Part shown: positions 24,159 to 33,534 of the stretch, piece by piece | How the letters are laid out: the number at the start of each line of letters is the position of its first letter | How positions within the stretch are numbered: position 1 is the stretch's first letter | Source: QYOJ01 sp964616825 | GTDB lineage: Bacteria; Bacteroidota; Bacteroidia; Bacteroidales; FEN-979 | NCBI GenBank assembly: GCA_964616825.1 | Contig: CAZTSX010000012.1 | Span: 1 to 64,000 of the forward strand | Reading direction: 5' to 3' | DNA length: 64,000 bases | The notes under the pieces: generated by a model | Told to the model about the DNA's origin: nothing | Database searches by the model: none | What the model saw: the letters and a program-made list of their open reading frames with translations, nothing else | Made by a program: the position numbers and the translations under genes

Positions 24159-25478
24159 CTAGAAAAAGTAGAAAAACGCTAGCAACATTCTCACATTTCC
24201 AACAGCTTTTGGATTGGAGACATAACCTTTTGACGTGGTTGTTCCGTAACCGGCACAGGTATACTCTACCTCCAGCGCAACCCTGAATTTCTGGATATTA
24301 TAGACCAACCTGGGAGATACGCGCCATATGTAATCAATGTTAGCTCCTCTGGCATAATAGGGCCCTGAAACCGTTTCACCGGCACCAAGGTTTTTTGTAT
24401 ATCCACCGAATACGCCTGTTTGCCAATGTTTCCCATTGGTATGGATCTCTCCCCACATAGCAAATGTACGGATGTTAGCATAGCCTACAAATCCTTTGGT
24501 CGAATCTGTGATACTCTTCACCGCATAACCTCCTAACATCGTGAAGGCATAATTGTTTCCTCCATAAATCGCAGCCAGTTTAATCGTGATGGGACGAAGT
24601 TTCAATTTGGTGTAGAAGTTATAGGTAAATGCGGTTGTTTTCGTATTGGTTTTGTAATCCTGAGTGACGGCATCCACATGCTTTACAATCCCATTGATCA
24701 CCGTGTCATAAGCAGGTGATAGGATAACTGTGGTAGCCAGGCGAGGTGTTAACATCATAAAGTCAATGCCAGCTCCAATCACGAAAGATGTCCCTGTGGT
24801 TTTATTGACACTCTTATACTGGAATTGAAAATCGAGCTCCGGTAACACAGAATTTCTTAAATATTTTGTATTCGGTCCGTCAGGGCCGGTACTCACAAAG
24901 TCCACCTGGGAGAGTGCAGCCAGCTGAAGGTTAAACTTCCCGAGCTTCTGTGTGATGCGGATTTGAGGATTCCGGGTAAAGACTAAAAATGGGGCTCCCG
25001 TATTGAAAGAGACCGTGCTTGGGAAGCAATCGAGCGAAAACATCGGATGCCATGTTTGTCCGGTCAACAACTCCGTGGTTTTCCAGTTGAGTTTGATGAA
25101 TGCCTGGCGCAGACGAAATGTATTGATAGCCGGATTGATGTTTCCGAAAAACGCCCCCTCAATGTAGGCTGAAGACCTGGCCCCAAGAACATCCGGACCC
25201 CAGATCGAACCGCCTATCCGTGTCTGTATCGAAAGAATGTTGTAGTTCCACTTGGCGTTGATGTCTTTCCCGTCGGCATCCAGATTTTGATTTGCTGGAT
25301 ACAATAAAAAGTGACCTTGCCGGGCTGTTATCACCTGTCGGGAATCAAAGAATATATCTGTTTTGACAAAACCGGATAATTTGATCCCAAACTTTGGTTT
25401 TTTAACACCTTCATCCTGAGCTTGAAGTGAAATGGCAGCAAAGATACCAACCAGTAAAATCATAAATAACTTTCTCAT
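24159..25478 (-). CDS. Outer-membrane beta-barrel protein (porin-like)
   Basis: About 439 aa from ATG 25478, which gives a clean signal peptide (MRKLFMILLVGIFAAISLQAQ). Alternating hydrophobic/polar strands run through the mature part, with many aromatic residues and a terminal Phe (LLAFFYFF), the usual outer-membrane insertion signal. The beginning KFGIKLSGFVKTDIFFDSRQ resembles DcaP/porin-like barrels, which pass small solutes. It is convergent with kbl. No TonB box or plug domain is present, so it is not a SusC-type receptor. The substrate is unknown. Confidence 0.8.
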   Translation of the reverse strand: MRKLFMILLVGIFAAISLQAQDEGVKKPKFGIKLSGFVKTDIFFDSRQVITARQGHFLLYPANQNLDADGKDINAKWNYNILSIQTRIGGSIWGPDVLGARSSAYIEGAFFGNINPAINTFRLRQAFIKLNWKTTELLTGQTWHPMFSLDCFPSTVSFNTGAPFLVFTRNPQIRITQKLGKFNLQLAALSQVDFVSTGPDGPNTKYLRNSVLPELDFQFQYKSVNKTTGTSFVIGAGIDFMMLTPRLATTVILSPAYDTVINGIVKHVDAVTQDYKTNTKTTAFTYNFYTKLKLRPITIKLAAIYGGNNYAFTMLGGYAVKSITDSTKGFVGYANIRTFAMWGEIHTNGKHWQTGVFGGYTKNLGAGETVSGPYYARGANIDYIWRVSPRLVYNIQKFRVALEVEYTCAGYGTTTSKGYVSNPKAVGNVRMLLAFFYFF

Positions 25479-25681
25479 ATTTGATCGTTTAAATTCGCTG
25501 CAATAATAGGAAATTTTCTTCTTTCTCCCCATTTTCTATACCAAAGCAAATGCTTTTCAAGTTTCGCAGGAAAAAAGTAAAAAAGCTTGAAATACCACAG
25601 AATTAGTAATAAGAACTTTGGATACATCTTGATTTTTTTTGTGATTTACGAAATTTTTATTTAAAAAAAATTAAAATAATA

Positions 25682-25712
25682 TTTGGAATCAGTCTAAATT
25701 TAATTATATTTG
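25682..25712 (+). promoter_or_regulatory. Complete Bacteroidota promoter for a second candidate small RNA
   Basis: TTTG (25682-25685), 19-base spacer, TATATTTG (25705-25712): exact consensus. No gene starts between here and the terminator at 25805. Confidence 0.8.
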
Positions 25713-25718
25713 CATAGT

Positions 25719-25835
25719 AATTAATTTTACAGGAAGGTTAGTACTCTTAAATTTGGTTTCTTTTTATTGGTTTCTTTCATGACTCCTCTGATAACGCGGA
25801 GGAAGAAAAGCCCACCTCTGGTGGGTTTTTCTTTT
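25719..25835 (+). ncRNA. Candidate small RNA, about 115 nt
   Basis: A strong promoter and a strong terminator enclose a stretch without a credible reading frame. The 5' two thirds are AU-rich; then come a hairpin TCCTC/GAGGA (25784-25803) and the terminator stem. The acyl-CoA dehydrogenase gene downstream has its own -7 element at 25862, so this is probably a separate transcript rather than its leader. Attenuation of the operon remains possible. Family not recognised. Confidence 0.55.
25805..25835 (+). terminator. Rho-independent terminator
   Basis: CCCACC (25811-25816), loop TCT, GGTGGG (25820-25825), then TTTTTCTTTTC; A-rich 5' flank. A textbook intrinsic terminator. Confidence 0.9.
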
Positions 25836-25861
25836 CTGTTTTTTTGTTCAAAGAAATGATG

Positions 25862-25869
25862 TACTTTTG
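25862..25869 (+). promoter_or_regulatory. -7 element of the acyl-CoA dehydrogenase operon
   Basis: TACTTTTG about 29 bases before ATG 25898 and downstream of the terminator at 25805-25835. A TTTG lies upstream near 25844. Confidence 0.55.
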
Positions 25870-25897
25870 AAAGACACAAATTTTAAATCTAGAGACA

Positions 25898-27040
25898 ATG
25901 AATTTCGAATTTACTGAAGAACAAATGATGATCAAGCAGGCTGCACGTGATTACGCTCAACGGGAACTGATCAAAGATGTAATCGAACGCGACACAACCT
26001 GCGAATTCCCTGCAAAGCACATTAAAGCCATAAGCGAACTCGGCTTCATGGGGATGACCGTTGCTACCAAATATGAAGGTGGAGGTATGGATACGGTCTC
26101 TTATGTTCTTGCCGTTGAGGAGTTTTCGAAAATAGACGCATCCATCGGGGTCATTGTGTCTGTTAACAACTCGCTGGTCTGTTACGAGCTGGAAGAGTTT
26201 GGAACGGAAGAGCAAAAAGAGAAATACCTCAAACCTCTGGCAAATGGAACAAAGATTGGAGCCTTCTTGCTCTCCGAACCAGATGCCGGATCAGATGCCA
26301 CTTCCCAGCGCACGACTGCAGAGGATAAAGGAGATTATTATCTCGTTAATGGAACCAAAAACTGGATTACCAGTGCCAATTGTGCATCCACCTATATTCT
26401 TATCGCACAGACCCATCCGGAGAAGAAGCATCGAGGGATCAATGCCCTGATCGTTGATAAAGACTCTCCCGGCATCTCCCTGGGACCTCATGAAGATAAA
26501 ATGGGTATGCGCAGTTCCGACACTCATTCCGTCATGTTTAATGATGTGAAAGTCCCCAAAGAGAACCGGATTGGTGAGGACGGCTTCGGATTCAAGATGG
26601 CCATGAAGACTCTGGAAGGTGGTCGTGTCGGAATTGCTGCCCAGGCTGTGGGAATCGCTCAGGGAGCGTATGAACTGGCTCTTCAGTATGCGCAGGAACG
26701 AAAAGCATTCGGGACAGAGATCATCAATCACCAGGCGATTGGTTTCAAACTTGCCGATATGCATACCCGGATTGAGGCTGCCCGTTTTTTCACTGTGAAG
26801 GCAGCCTGGCTGAAAGACCAGGGAATGCCTTATGGGACTGCAAGTGCAATAGCAAAATACTGGGCTGGAGAAACGGCTATGTATGTTACAACGGAAGCGG
26901 TTCAGATTCATGGCGGTTATGGTTATGTGAAGGAATATCATGTGGAGCGTATGATGCGTGATGCGAAACTGACGCAGATCTACGAAGGAACGAGCGAGAT
27001 CCAGCAGATCATTATCGCCCGGGCAATCATGAACGATTAA
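25898..27040 (+). CDS. Acyl-CoA dehydrogenase, short-chain type
   Basis: FAD enzyme that oxidises acyl-CoA to trans-2-enoyl-CoA (or works in reverse with an electron-bifurcating partner). 380 aa, the normal length. Conserved regions: LLSEPDAGSDA (about 126-136), TKNWITSA, the C-terminal family signature QIHGGYGYVKEY (about 335-346), and the catalytic Glu in QIYEGTSEIQ (about 364). It opens an operon with icmF (14 bases) and butyrate kinase, which suggests butyryl-CoA or isobutyryl-CoA as substrate. No etfAB genes lie in the window. Confidence 0.92.
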   Translation: MNFEFTEEQMMIKQAARDYAQRELIKDVIERDTTCEFPAKHIKAISELGFMGMTVATKYEGGGMDTVSYVLAVEEFSKIDASIGVIVSVNNSLVCYELEEFGTEEQKEKYLKPLANGTKIGAFLLSEPDAGSDATSQRTTAEDKGDYYLVNGTKNWITSANCASTYILIAQTHPEKKHRGINALIVDKDSPGISLGPHEDKMGMRSSDTHSVMFNDVKVPKENRIGEDGFGFKMAMKTLEGGRVGIAAQAVGIAQGAYELALQYAQERKAFGTEIINHQAIGFKLADMHTRIEAARFFTVKAAWLKDQGMPYGTASAIAKYWAGETAMYVTTEAVQIHGGYGYVKEYHVERMMRDAKLTQIYEGTSEIQQIIIARAIMND

Positions 27041-27054
27041 CTTGATTTTTTTCA

Positions 27055-30000
27055 ATGAAAATTCCTAAACCGTATAAGCCGAAAAACCACATTCGTATTG
27101 TTACGGCAGCTTCTCTTTTTGATGGACACGATGCTGCAATTAACATTATGCGCCGGATTTTACAGTCGAGCGGGGCCGAAGTGATTCATCTTGGCCACAA
27201 TCGTTCCGTACAGGAGATTGTTGATTGCGCCATTCAGGAAGATGCTCAGGCTGTTGCCGTCACTTCCTACCAGGGGGGGCATATGGAATTTTTTAAATAC
27301 ATGTATGATCTCTTTTGTGATCGGGGATGCAACCATATCATGATCTTTGGAGGCGGGGGAGGCGTGATCCTTCCCGAGGAGATCAAGGAGCTGCAAGATT
27401 ACGGGATTACCCGGATCTACTCTCCCGACGACGGACGTGCGATGAGCCTGCAGGGAATGATCAATGATGTATTGGAGCAATGCGATTTTTCACTGGACCC
27501 ACTGGAGAAAATATCAAATGATACCTTTGTTATTGAGAAGGATTATAAAGAGATTGCCAGATTGATCACAAGAGCTGAGAATGAGCCGAAAGCCACCCGT
27601 GTGATACTGGAAAAACTGGCTGTCGAAGCGGAAAAGAACCAGATTCCGATTTTGGGTATTACAGGTACCGGAGGAGCAGGGAAATCAAGCCTGGTAGATG
27701 AACTCGTCAGACGCTATCTGAATGACCTGCCGGATAAAACAATCGCGATCATCTCGGTCGATCCGACCAAAAGGAAAACCGGAGGCGCTCTGCTGGGTGA
27801 CCGTATCCGGATGAATGCCATCAACGATTCCCGGGTCTATATGCGCTCGCTTGCCACCCGGCAATCCAACCTGGCGCTGTCGAAATATGTGAAAGATGCA
27901 ATCGTCATTACAAAAGCAGCCGGTTTCGACCTGATTATTGTAGAGACCTCCGGCATTGGACAAGCCGATACCGAGATCGTCGACCACAGCGACCTGACCA
28001 TTTATGTGATGACTCCTGAGTACGGCGCCGCCAGCCAACTGGAGAAGATCGACATGCTTGATTTTGCCGACCTGATCGCCATTAATAAATTTGATAAACG
28101 GGGAGCTCAGGATGCCTTGCGCGATGTGAAGAAACAGTATCAGCGCAATCACAACCTGTTTCACGATGACCCGGATACCATGCCTGTTTACGGAACAGTA
28201 GCTTCCCAGTTCAACGATCCTGGTGTAAATGAACTCTATCAGGCAACCATCCGGAAGATCAGGGAGAAAACAGGAATCACCTTCACCAGCCACTTTGAAG
28301 GAAAAGATGAGATGAAGGAGAAGATATTCATTATTCCTCCTTCCCGAACCCGGTACATGGCTGAGATTGCCGATACAGTGAGGGATTACAACCAATGGGC
28401 GGATAACCAGTCGGATGTTGCACAGCGACTCTATGCCATCTATGAAACCCTGCAGACACTCCTTAGAGCGGAAGAGAGTCAGAGCAAGAACCTCACCAGG
28501 GATCAGAAAGTGACCATTAAAGAGTTGAACAATGCGTATAAAGAGGTAGAAAAGGAACTGAATCCGGGGAACAGGGAAATCCTGAAGAACTGGCCGGATA
28601 AGATCCGGAGATACAAAGAGGAAATTTTTTCTTACAAAGTCAGGAATAAAGAGATTAATGTCGAGACGCATACCGAGTCGTTGTCTCATCTTCAGATACC
28701 CAAGATCTCAATGCCTGCATACAGGGGATGGGGCGATATACTGAAGTGGAACCTTCGTGAGAATGTGCCCGGTGAATTTCCATATGCAGCCGGGGTATTC
28801 CCTTTCAAACGTACCAGTGAAGATCCCACCCGGATGTTCGCCGGCGAAGGAGGTCCGGAGCGAACAAACAAACGGTTTCACTATCTCTCTTTCGGGATGC
28901 CATTCGTGAGGATTTCAACCGCATACGATTCTGTTACACTCTATGGATTCGATCCGGGTGAGCGCCCCGATATCTATGGGAAAATTGGTAATTCCGGAGT
29001 CTCCATAGCCTGTCTGGATGACTCAAAAAAACTGCTCTCCGGTTTCGATCTGCTAAATCCGAATACCTCTGTATCCATGACCATCAATGGCCCTGCACCT
29101 TCGATGGTTGGTTACTTCATGAATACAGCCATCGATCAGCAGTGTGAGAAGTATATCCGGGAACATGGCCTGGAAAAGAAGGTGGAAACAAAGATCAAAG
29201 CGATCTATAAAAAGAGAGGGACACAACGGCCTCGCTACCAGGGTAAGCTGCCGGAGGGAAATGACGGATTGGGCCTGATGTTGCTTGGTATCACCGGTGA
29301 TCAGATATTGCCAAAAGAGGTGTATGAAAAGATCAAGACAGAGACGTTGCACCAGGTTCGCGGAACAATCCAGGCAGATATATTAAAAGAAGACCAGGCA
29401 CAAAACACATGCATCTTGTCGACTGATTTTGCCCTGAAGATGATGGGCGATGTTCAGGAGTATTTCATCCGGAATAATGTCAGGAATTTCTATTCGGTCT
29501 CTATCTCCGGATACCATATCGCAGAAGCAGGGGCCAACCCGATCACACAACTTGCACTGACCCTGTCTAACGGATTTACCTATGTAGAATATTATGCATC
29601 ACGGGGGATGGATGTGAATCAATTTGCCCCTAACCTCTCCTTTTTCTTCTCGAACGGACTCGATCCCGAATATGCAGTAATTGGGCGTGTAGCCAGGCTG
29701 ATCTGGGCGAAGGCAATGAAGTACAAGTACAAAGCCAATCCCCGTTCACAGATGCTGAAGTATCATATCCAGACATCCGGACGGTCGCTGCATGCCCAGG
29801 AGATCGACTTCAACGATATCCGGACAACGCTGCAAGCCTTGTATGCCATTTACGACAACTGCAACTCACTTCATACAAATGCCTACGATGAAGCCATTAC
29901 TACACCCACGGAAGAATCGGTTCGCCGGGCCATGGCCATCCAGATGATTATCAACCATGAATTGGGAGAAGCAAAGAATCAGAATCCATTACAGGGCTCC

Positions 30001-30459
30001 TTCATAATCGAAGAACTCACCGATCTGGTGGAAGAAGCGGTGATGATGGAATTTGAACGGCTTTCGGAAAGGGGTGGTGTTCTTGGTGCCATGGAAACGA
30101 TGTATCAACGAAGTAAGATCCAGGAGGAATCGCTCTATTACGAGATGATGAAGAATACCGGGAAACTTCCCATCATGGGTGTGAATACCTTCCTTTCAAG
30201 CAAAGGATCACCCACTGTTCTCCCCGGGGAGGTGATACGCTCAACAGAGGAGGAGAAACGATATCAGATAGACATGCTAAAGCAACTCCACAATACATGG
30301 GAAACGGAATCTGCTATCGCTTTGGAAAACCTCCAACATAATACTACCCAGAATAAAAATATCTTTGAAAGCCTGATTGAAGCCACGAAAGTCTGTTCTA
30401 TCGGGCAGATTACCCACGCACTGTTTGATGTGGGCGGACAGTACAGAAGAAGCATGTAA
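27055..30459 (+). CDS. icmF: Fused isobutyryl-CoA mutase IcmF
   Basis: Coenzyme B12-dependent enzyme that interconverts isobutyryl-CoA and n-butyryl-CoA (and related acyl-CoAs), carrying its own G-protein chaperone. Order over 1134 aa: B12-binding domain at the N-terminus (DGHDAAINIM, about 23-32, with the axial His at 25), MeaB-like GTPase (P-loop GTGGAGKSS, about 204-212; NKFD about 343), linker, then the large mutase barrel (GERPDIYGKIGNSGVSIACL; SVSISGYHIAEAGANPITQL). This is the IcmF order, distinct from methylmalonyl-CoA mutase. It lies between the dehydrogenase and butyrate kinase, fitting valine or isobutyrate metabolism. Confidence 0.95.
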   Translation: MKIPKPYKPKNHIRIVTAASLFDGHDAAINIMRRILQSSGAEVIHLGHNRSVQEIVDCAIQEDAQAVAVTSYQGGHMEFFKYMYDLFCDRGCNHIMIFGGGGGVILPEEIKELQDYGITRIYSPDDGRAMSLQGMINDVLEQCDFSLDPLEKISNDTFVIEKDYKEIARLITRAENEPKATRVILEKLAVEAEKNQIPILGITGTGGAGKSSLVDELVRRYLNDLPDKTIAIISVDPTKRKTGGALLGDRIRMNAINDSRVYMRSLATRQSNLALSKYVKDAIVITKAAGFDLIIVETSGIGQADTEIVDHSDLTIYVMTPEYGAASQLEKIDMLDFADLIAINKFDKRGAQDALRDVKKQYQRNHNLFHDDPDTMPVYGTVASQFNDPGVNELYQATIRKIREKTGITFTSHFEGKDEMKEKIFIIPPSRTRYMAEIADTVRDYNQWADNQSDVAQRLYAIYETLQTLLRAEESQSKNLTRDQKVTIKELNNAYKEVEKELNPGNREILKNWPDKIRRYKEEIFSYKVRNKEINVETHTESLSHLQIPKISMPAYRGWGDILKWNLRENVPGEFPYAAGVFPFKRTSEDPTRMFAGEGGPERTNKRFHYLSFGMPFVRISTAYDSVTLYGFDPGERPDIYGKIGNSGVSIACLDDSKKLLSGFDLLNPNTSVSMTINGPAPSMVGYFMNTAIDQQCEKYIREHGLEKKVETKIKAIYKKRGTQRPRYQGKLPEGNDGLGLMLLGITGDQILPKEVYEKIKTETLHQVRGTIQADILKEDQAQNTCILSTDFALKMMGDVQEYFIRNNVRNFYSVSISGYHIAEAGANPITQLALTLSNGFTYVEYYASRGMDVNQFAPNLSFFFSNGLDPEYAVIGRVARLIWAKAMKYKYKANPRSQMLKYHIQTSGRSLHAQEIDFNDIRTTLQALYAIYDNCNSLHTNAYDEAITTPTEESVRRAMAIQMIINHELGEAKNQNPLQGSFIIEELTDLVEEAVMMEFERLSERGGVLGAMETMYQRSKIQEESLYYEMMKNTGKLPIMGVNTFLSSKGSPTVLPGEVIRSTEEEKRYQIDMLKQLHNTWETESAIALENLQHNTTQNKNIFESLIEATKVCSIGQITHALFDVGGQYRRSM

Positions 30460-30476
30460 ACAGAAAAAACCTGCTT

Positions 30477-31550
30477 ATGACATTCAATATATTAGTTGTC
30501 AATCCGAAAGACAAGATGACGCAGATTGCCGTCTTTGAAGATTTTACGTTGCTTTATATTAACAACAGGAGACATTCAGCTGAAGAGCTGGCCCGGTTTT
30601 CATCCGTTTATGATCAGGTTGATTACCGGACAGATATAGTTTTTAAAGAGTTGGAAAATAATCATTTCGACACAAGTAAGGTGAAAGTGGTGATATCCCG
30701 GGGAGGATTGATCAAGCCTGTTCACTCAGGTGTGTTTGAGGTGAGCGATATGCTGAAACACGATCTCCGTAATAGTCCGATCGGACTGGATGTCATCAAT
30801 ATAGGTGGACTGGTAGCCGATGCGGTTGCAGCCCGGATTGAAGGCGCCAGAGCCCTGATTGCCGATCCCGCAGTGGTAGATGAAATGCAGGATGTTGCCC
30901 GCATCACAGGCGTTCCCGGGATAGAGCGGAAATCGATCTTTCATGCACTCAACCAGAAAGCGGTCGCAAAATTGTATGCCGAGAGCCTCAAAAAGGATTA
31001 TAATGAATTAAATCTGATCGTAGCTCATATGGGCAACGGAACAACCGTGGGAGCCCATTGCAAGGGAAAGGTGATCGATGTCAACCAGGGATTTGAAGGC
31101 GATGGACCTTTCTCAATGATCCGGTGTGGAAGCCTGCCACTGGGTGAGGTGGTAAGTATGTGCACAGATGAGGAAAAAACCAAGGAAGAGGCATTTGCAT
31201 TGTTGACGCATAAAGGTGGGATCAATGCACATCTGGGCACAACCAATATCACAGAGATTGAAAACAGGATCAAGAATGGCGATAAGGAAGCCGCGTTGGT
31301 TTTTGAGGCAATGGCCTACCAGGTGTCTAAATCGATTGGCGAAATGTTTGTGGCACTTAAAGGGGAGGTGGATGCTATTCTCCTGACCGGCGACCTGGCT
31401 CATTCCGAGGTTGTGGTCAACAGTATCCGTGATCATGTCGATAAACTTGGTCAGGTGATCGTCTTTGCCGGCGACAACGAAACTCAGGCCATGGCCTCCA
31501 ATGCGTTGCGTGTGATAAAAGGAGAGATAGAGGTTTCGGAATACAAGTAG
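30477..31550 (+). CDS. buk: Butyrate kinase
   Basis: Acetokinase-family enzyme that converts butyryl-phosphate and ADP to butyrate and ATP. 357 aa, normal for Buk. Signature regions: NILVVNPKDKMTQIAVFED at the start, VISRGGLIKPVHSG (about 72-85), AHMGNGTTVGAHCKGKVIDV (about 181-200) and ILLTGDLAHSE near the end. It starts 17 bases after icmF. The usual partner phosphate butyryltransferase (ptb) is not in the operon or the window, so butyryl-phosphate must be made elsewhere. Isobutyrate is a possible alternative substrate given icmF. Confidence 0.94.
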   Translation: MTFNILVVNPKDKMTQIAVFEDFTLLYINNRRHSAEELARFSSVYDQVDYRTDIVFKELENNHFDTSKVKVVISRGGLIKPVHSGVFEVSDMLKHDLRNSPIGLDVINIGGLVADAVAARIEGARALIADPAVVDEMQDVARITGVPGIERKSIFHALNQKAVAKLYAESLKKDYNELNLIVAHMGNGTTVGAHCKGKVIDVNQGFEGDGPFSMIRCGSLPLGEVVSMCTDEEKTKEEAFALLTHKGGINAHLGTTNITEIENRIKNGDKEAALVFEAMAYQVSKSIGEMFVALKGEVDAILLTGDLAHSEVVVNSIRDHVDKLGQVIVFAGDNETQAMASNALRVIKGEIEVSEYK

Positions 31551-31553
31551 AAT

Positions 31554-31584
31554 GAAATACAGAAATACAGAAATACGAAATACA
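31554..31584. repeat. Octamer array GAAATACA x4
   Basis: GAAATACA, GAAATACA, GAAATAC, GAAATACA just after the buk stop codon. Confidence 0.8.
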
Positions 31585-31630
31585 ACAAAATTCGAATACT
31601 TTTACCTTCCACAATCTACATTCTAATTTT

Positions 31631-32473
31631 ATGAAGCTCTATCCTATTTATACCGGGAACCTGATGCTTGACGGTGGTGCGATGTTTGGCGTGGTGCCCA
31701 AAGTGATGTGGAGCAAACTCTATCCATGTGATGAAAACAACCTCTGCAACTGGTCAATGCGTTGTTTGCTGATTGATACCGGGGACCGTAAGATCCTGAT
31801 CGACTGCGGGATTGGTGATAAGCAGTCGAAAAAGTTCATGGGACACTACTTCCTCAATGGAGAGGATAGCCTCGATGGATCGCTTGCCAAATTGGGCTTT
31901 TCAGTGGATGACATCACAGATGTGATCCTGACACATCTCCATTTTGATCATGCAGGAGGAGCGATCCGTTGGAATGAGGGCAAAACAGATTATATCCCTA
32001 CCTTCACCAATGCCATCTACCGGACAAGTAAGCAGCAGTGGGAATGGGCCACCCACCCGAACAGCCGGGAAAAAGCTTCATTCCTGAAAGAGAACATCCT
32101 GCCAATCAAAGAAAAAGGAACGCTGAAGCTGATTGACTCAGAAACGGAGATCTATCCGGGAATCTCGGTCAGGTTATTTCACGGCCATACCGAAGGCCAG
32201 GTGATCCCGTTTATTCAGGTTAAAGGCAAAACGATTGTCTACATGGCAGATCTCCTCCCGTCCACAGCGCATATTCCGTTACCCTATGTAATGGCTTACG
32301 ACACCCGCCCGCTGATAACGCTGGATGAAAAAGAGAAATTCCTGAATGAAGCGGCCGGGAAAGGATACATCCTGTTCTTCGAACACGATATCAACAATGA
32401 ATGTTGTACCGTGAAGCAAACGGAAAAAGGCGTGAGGATAAAAAAGGCGTTTGCGTTTTCAGAAATCCTGTAG
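31631..32473 (+). CDS. MBL-fold metallohydrolase
   Basis: Metallo-beta-lactamase-fold hydrolase of 280 aa, likely cytosolic (no signal peptide). The metal-binding motif HLHFDHAGG lies at about 99-107, a further His in FHGHTEGQ (about 183), Asp in YMADLLPS (about 204) and the last His in FFEHDI (about 257). The layout resembles lactonase-like (AiiA/AttM) members, but the substrate is not predictable. The stop codon TAG (32471-32473) lies in the palindromic repeat at 32470. It is convergent with threonine dehydrogenase. Confidence 0.87.
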   Translation: MKLYPIYTGNLMLDGGAMFGVVPKVMWSKLYPCDENNLCNWSMRCLLIDTGDRKILIDCGIGDKQSKKFMGHYFLNGEDSLDGSLAKLGFSVDDITDVILTHLHFDHAGGAIRWNEGKTDYIPTFTNAIYRTSKQQWEWATHPNSREKASFLKENILPIKEKGTLKLIDSETEIYPGISVRLFHGHTEGQVIPFIQVKGKTIVYMADLLPSTAHIPLPYVMAYDTRPLITLDEKEKFLNEAAGKGYILFFEHDINNECCTVKQTEKGVRIKKAFAFSEIL

Positions 32474-32517
32474 GGACGGGGCATGCCCCGTCACCACAGG
32501 CATGCCTCGTCCCTACC
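32470..32517. repeat. GTAGGGACGGGGCATGCCCC inverted repeat
   Basis: Two 19-base arms, TGTAGGGACGGGGCATGCC and the near-complement of GGCATGCCTCGTCCCTACC, each containing an internal palindrome (GGGGCATGCCCC; GGCATGCC). It fills the gap between two convergent genes, supplies the stop codon of the first and could terminate both. Similar GTAGGGACG words occur in many environmental genomes, from memory. Confidence 0.88.
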
Positions 32518-32523
32518 AGGCAA

Positions 32524-33471
32524 TCACCCCAATTTATTCTGAATTTCATCAATCATCACCTCTGTCATGTGTGGAAGATCATAATCGTAGGTCAATCCCC
32601 AATCTTTTTGCGCGACACTGTCGTCGATCGAATTCGGCCATGAATCGGCAATCGCCTGACGGAAATCGGGCTTGTACTTAATCTCAAAATCAGGAATATG
32701 CTTCTTGATCTGTTCCGCCAGCATGTGAGGGGTGAAACTGATCCCTGCAACGTTGTAGCTTGATCTCAGACTGAGTCTGGACGAGTCCGCTTCCATCACA
32801 TCGATGGTTGCTTTAATAGCATCCGGCATGAACATCATCGGAAGAGCGCTCTCTGAGCTGAGGAAGCTCTTGTATTTTTTCTTTTTGATCGCATCATAAA
32901 AGATCTCTACGGCATAATCGGTGGTGCCTCCACCGGGTTCGGTCTTGTAGCTGATCAACCCGGGATACCTTAAGCTTCTTGTATCGACACCGTATTTCTG
33001 GTAGTAGTATTCAATCCATCGTTCGCCTGCCAGTTTACTGATTCCGTATACCGTATTAGGCTCCATAACAGTATATTGGGGCGTGTTCATTCGGGGGGTA
33101 GTAGGGCCAAAAACAGCGATGGAACTGGGCCAGAAGAGCTTCTTCAGTTTCACCTCTCTGGCTAGTTCAAGCACATTCATCAGACTGCGCATATTGATTT
33201 CCCAGGCGGGCAACGGACGTTTCTCGGCGTTCCCGGAGAGGATAGCTGCCAGGTGGTAAATCTGAGTGATGTTTTCGTGTTCAACGATCAACTGTAACTT
33301 TGCTTTATCCAACACATCCAGGATTTCAAAAGGACCGGATTTGGCTATGTCGGTTGGAGCAGGCCTGATATCCGTAGCAATCACGTTGCTGTTGCCATAC
33401 ATTTTCCGTAATTCAAGAGTCAGTTCCGAACCGATCTGCCCAGAGCAACCAATAACCAGTATTTTTTCCAT
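32524..33471 (-). CDS. L-threonine 3-dehydrogenase, extended short-chain (epimerase-like) type
   Basis: NAD-dependent oxidation of threonine to 2-amino-3-oxobutyrate, the substrate of KBL. 315 aa. Rossmann motif GCSGQIGSE (about 7-15), DIRPAP binding loop, catalytic Tyr/Lys in VYGISKLAGE (about 139-148), and RYPGLISYKTEPGGGTTDYA, which is typical of the SDR-type threonine dehydrogenase in bacteria. The start at 33471 (MEKILVIG) is preferred: the -7 element TATTTTTG at 33499-33506 overlaps the upstream ATG. The kbl-like gene is 8 kb away. Confidence 0.88.
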   Translation of the reverse strand: MEKILVIGCSGQIGSELTLELRKMYGNSNVIATDIRPAPTDIAKSGPFEILDVLDKAKLQLIVEHENITQIYHLAAILSGNAEKRPLPAWEINMRSLMNVLELAREVKLKKLFWPSSIAVFGPTTPRMNTPQYTVMEPNTVYGISKLAGERWIEYYYQKYGVDTRSLRYPGLISYKTEPGGGTTDYAVEIFYDAIKKKKYKSFLSSESALPMMFMPDAIKATIDVMEADSSRLSLRSSYNVAGISFTPHMLAEQIKKHIPDFEIKYKPDFRQAIADSWPNSIDDSVAQKDWGLTYDYDLPHMTEVMIDEIQNKLG

Positions 33472-33498
33472 CTGGAGAGGAGTTATTCGTTTCAGATG

Positions 33499-33506
33499 CA
33501 AAAATA
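33499..33506 (-). promoter_or_regulatory. -7 element of threonine dehydrogenase
   Basis: Minus-strand TATTTTTG (plus CAAAAATA) 28 bases before the ATG at 33471. Confidence 0.55.
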
Positions 33507-33534
33507 GAAAGATTAGGATAGAAAAACGAATGGC

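Noticed and set aside
26291..27055. 254-codon minus-strand frame opposite the acyl-CoA dehydrogenase
   Set aside because: The dehydrogenase frame is complete and conserved; the opposite frame has no recognisable motif.
27685..28689. Long minus-strand frame (334 codons) opposite icmF
   Set aside because: Mirror of the codon pattern of an intact conserved gene; no domain and no promoter.
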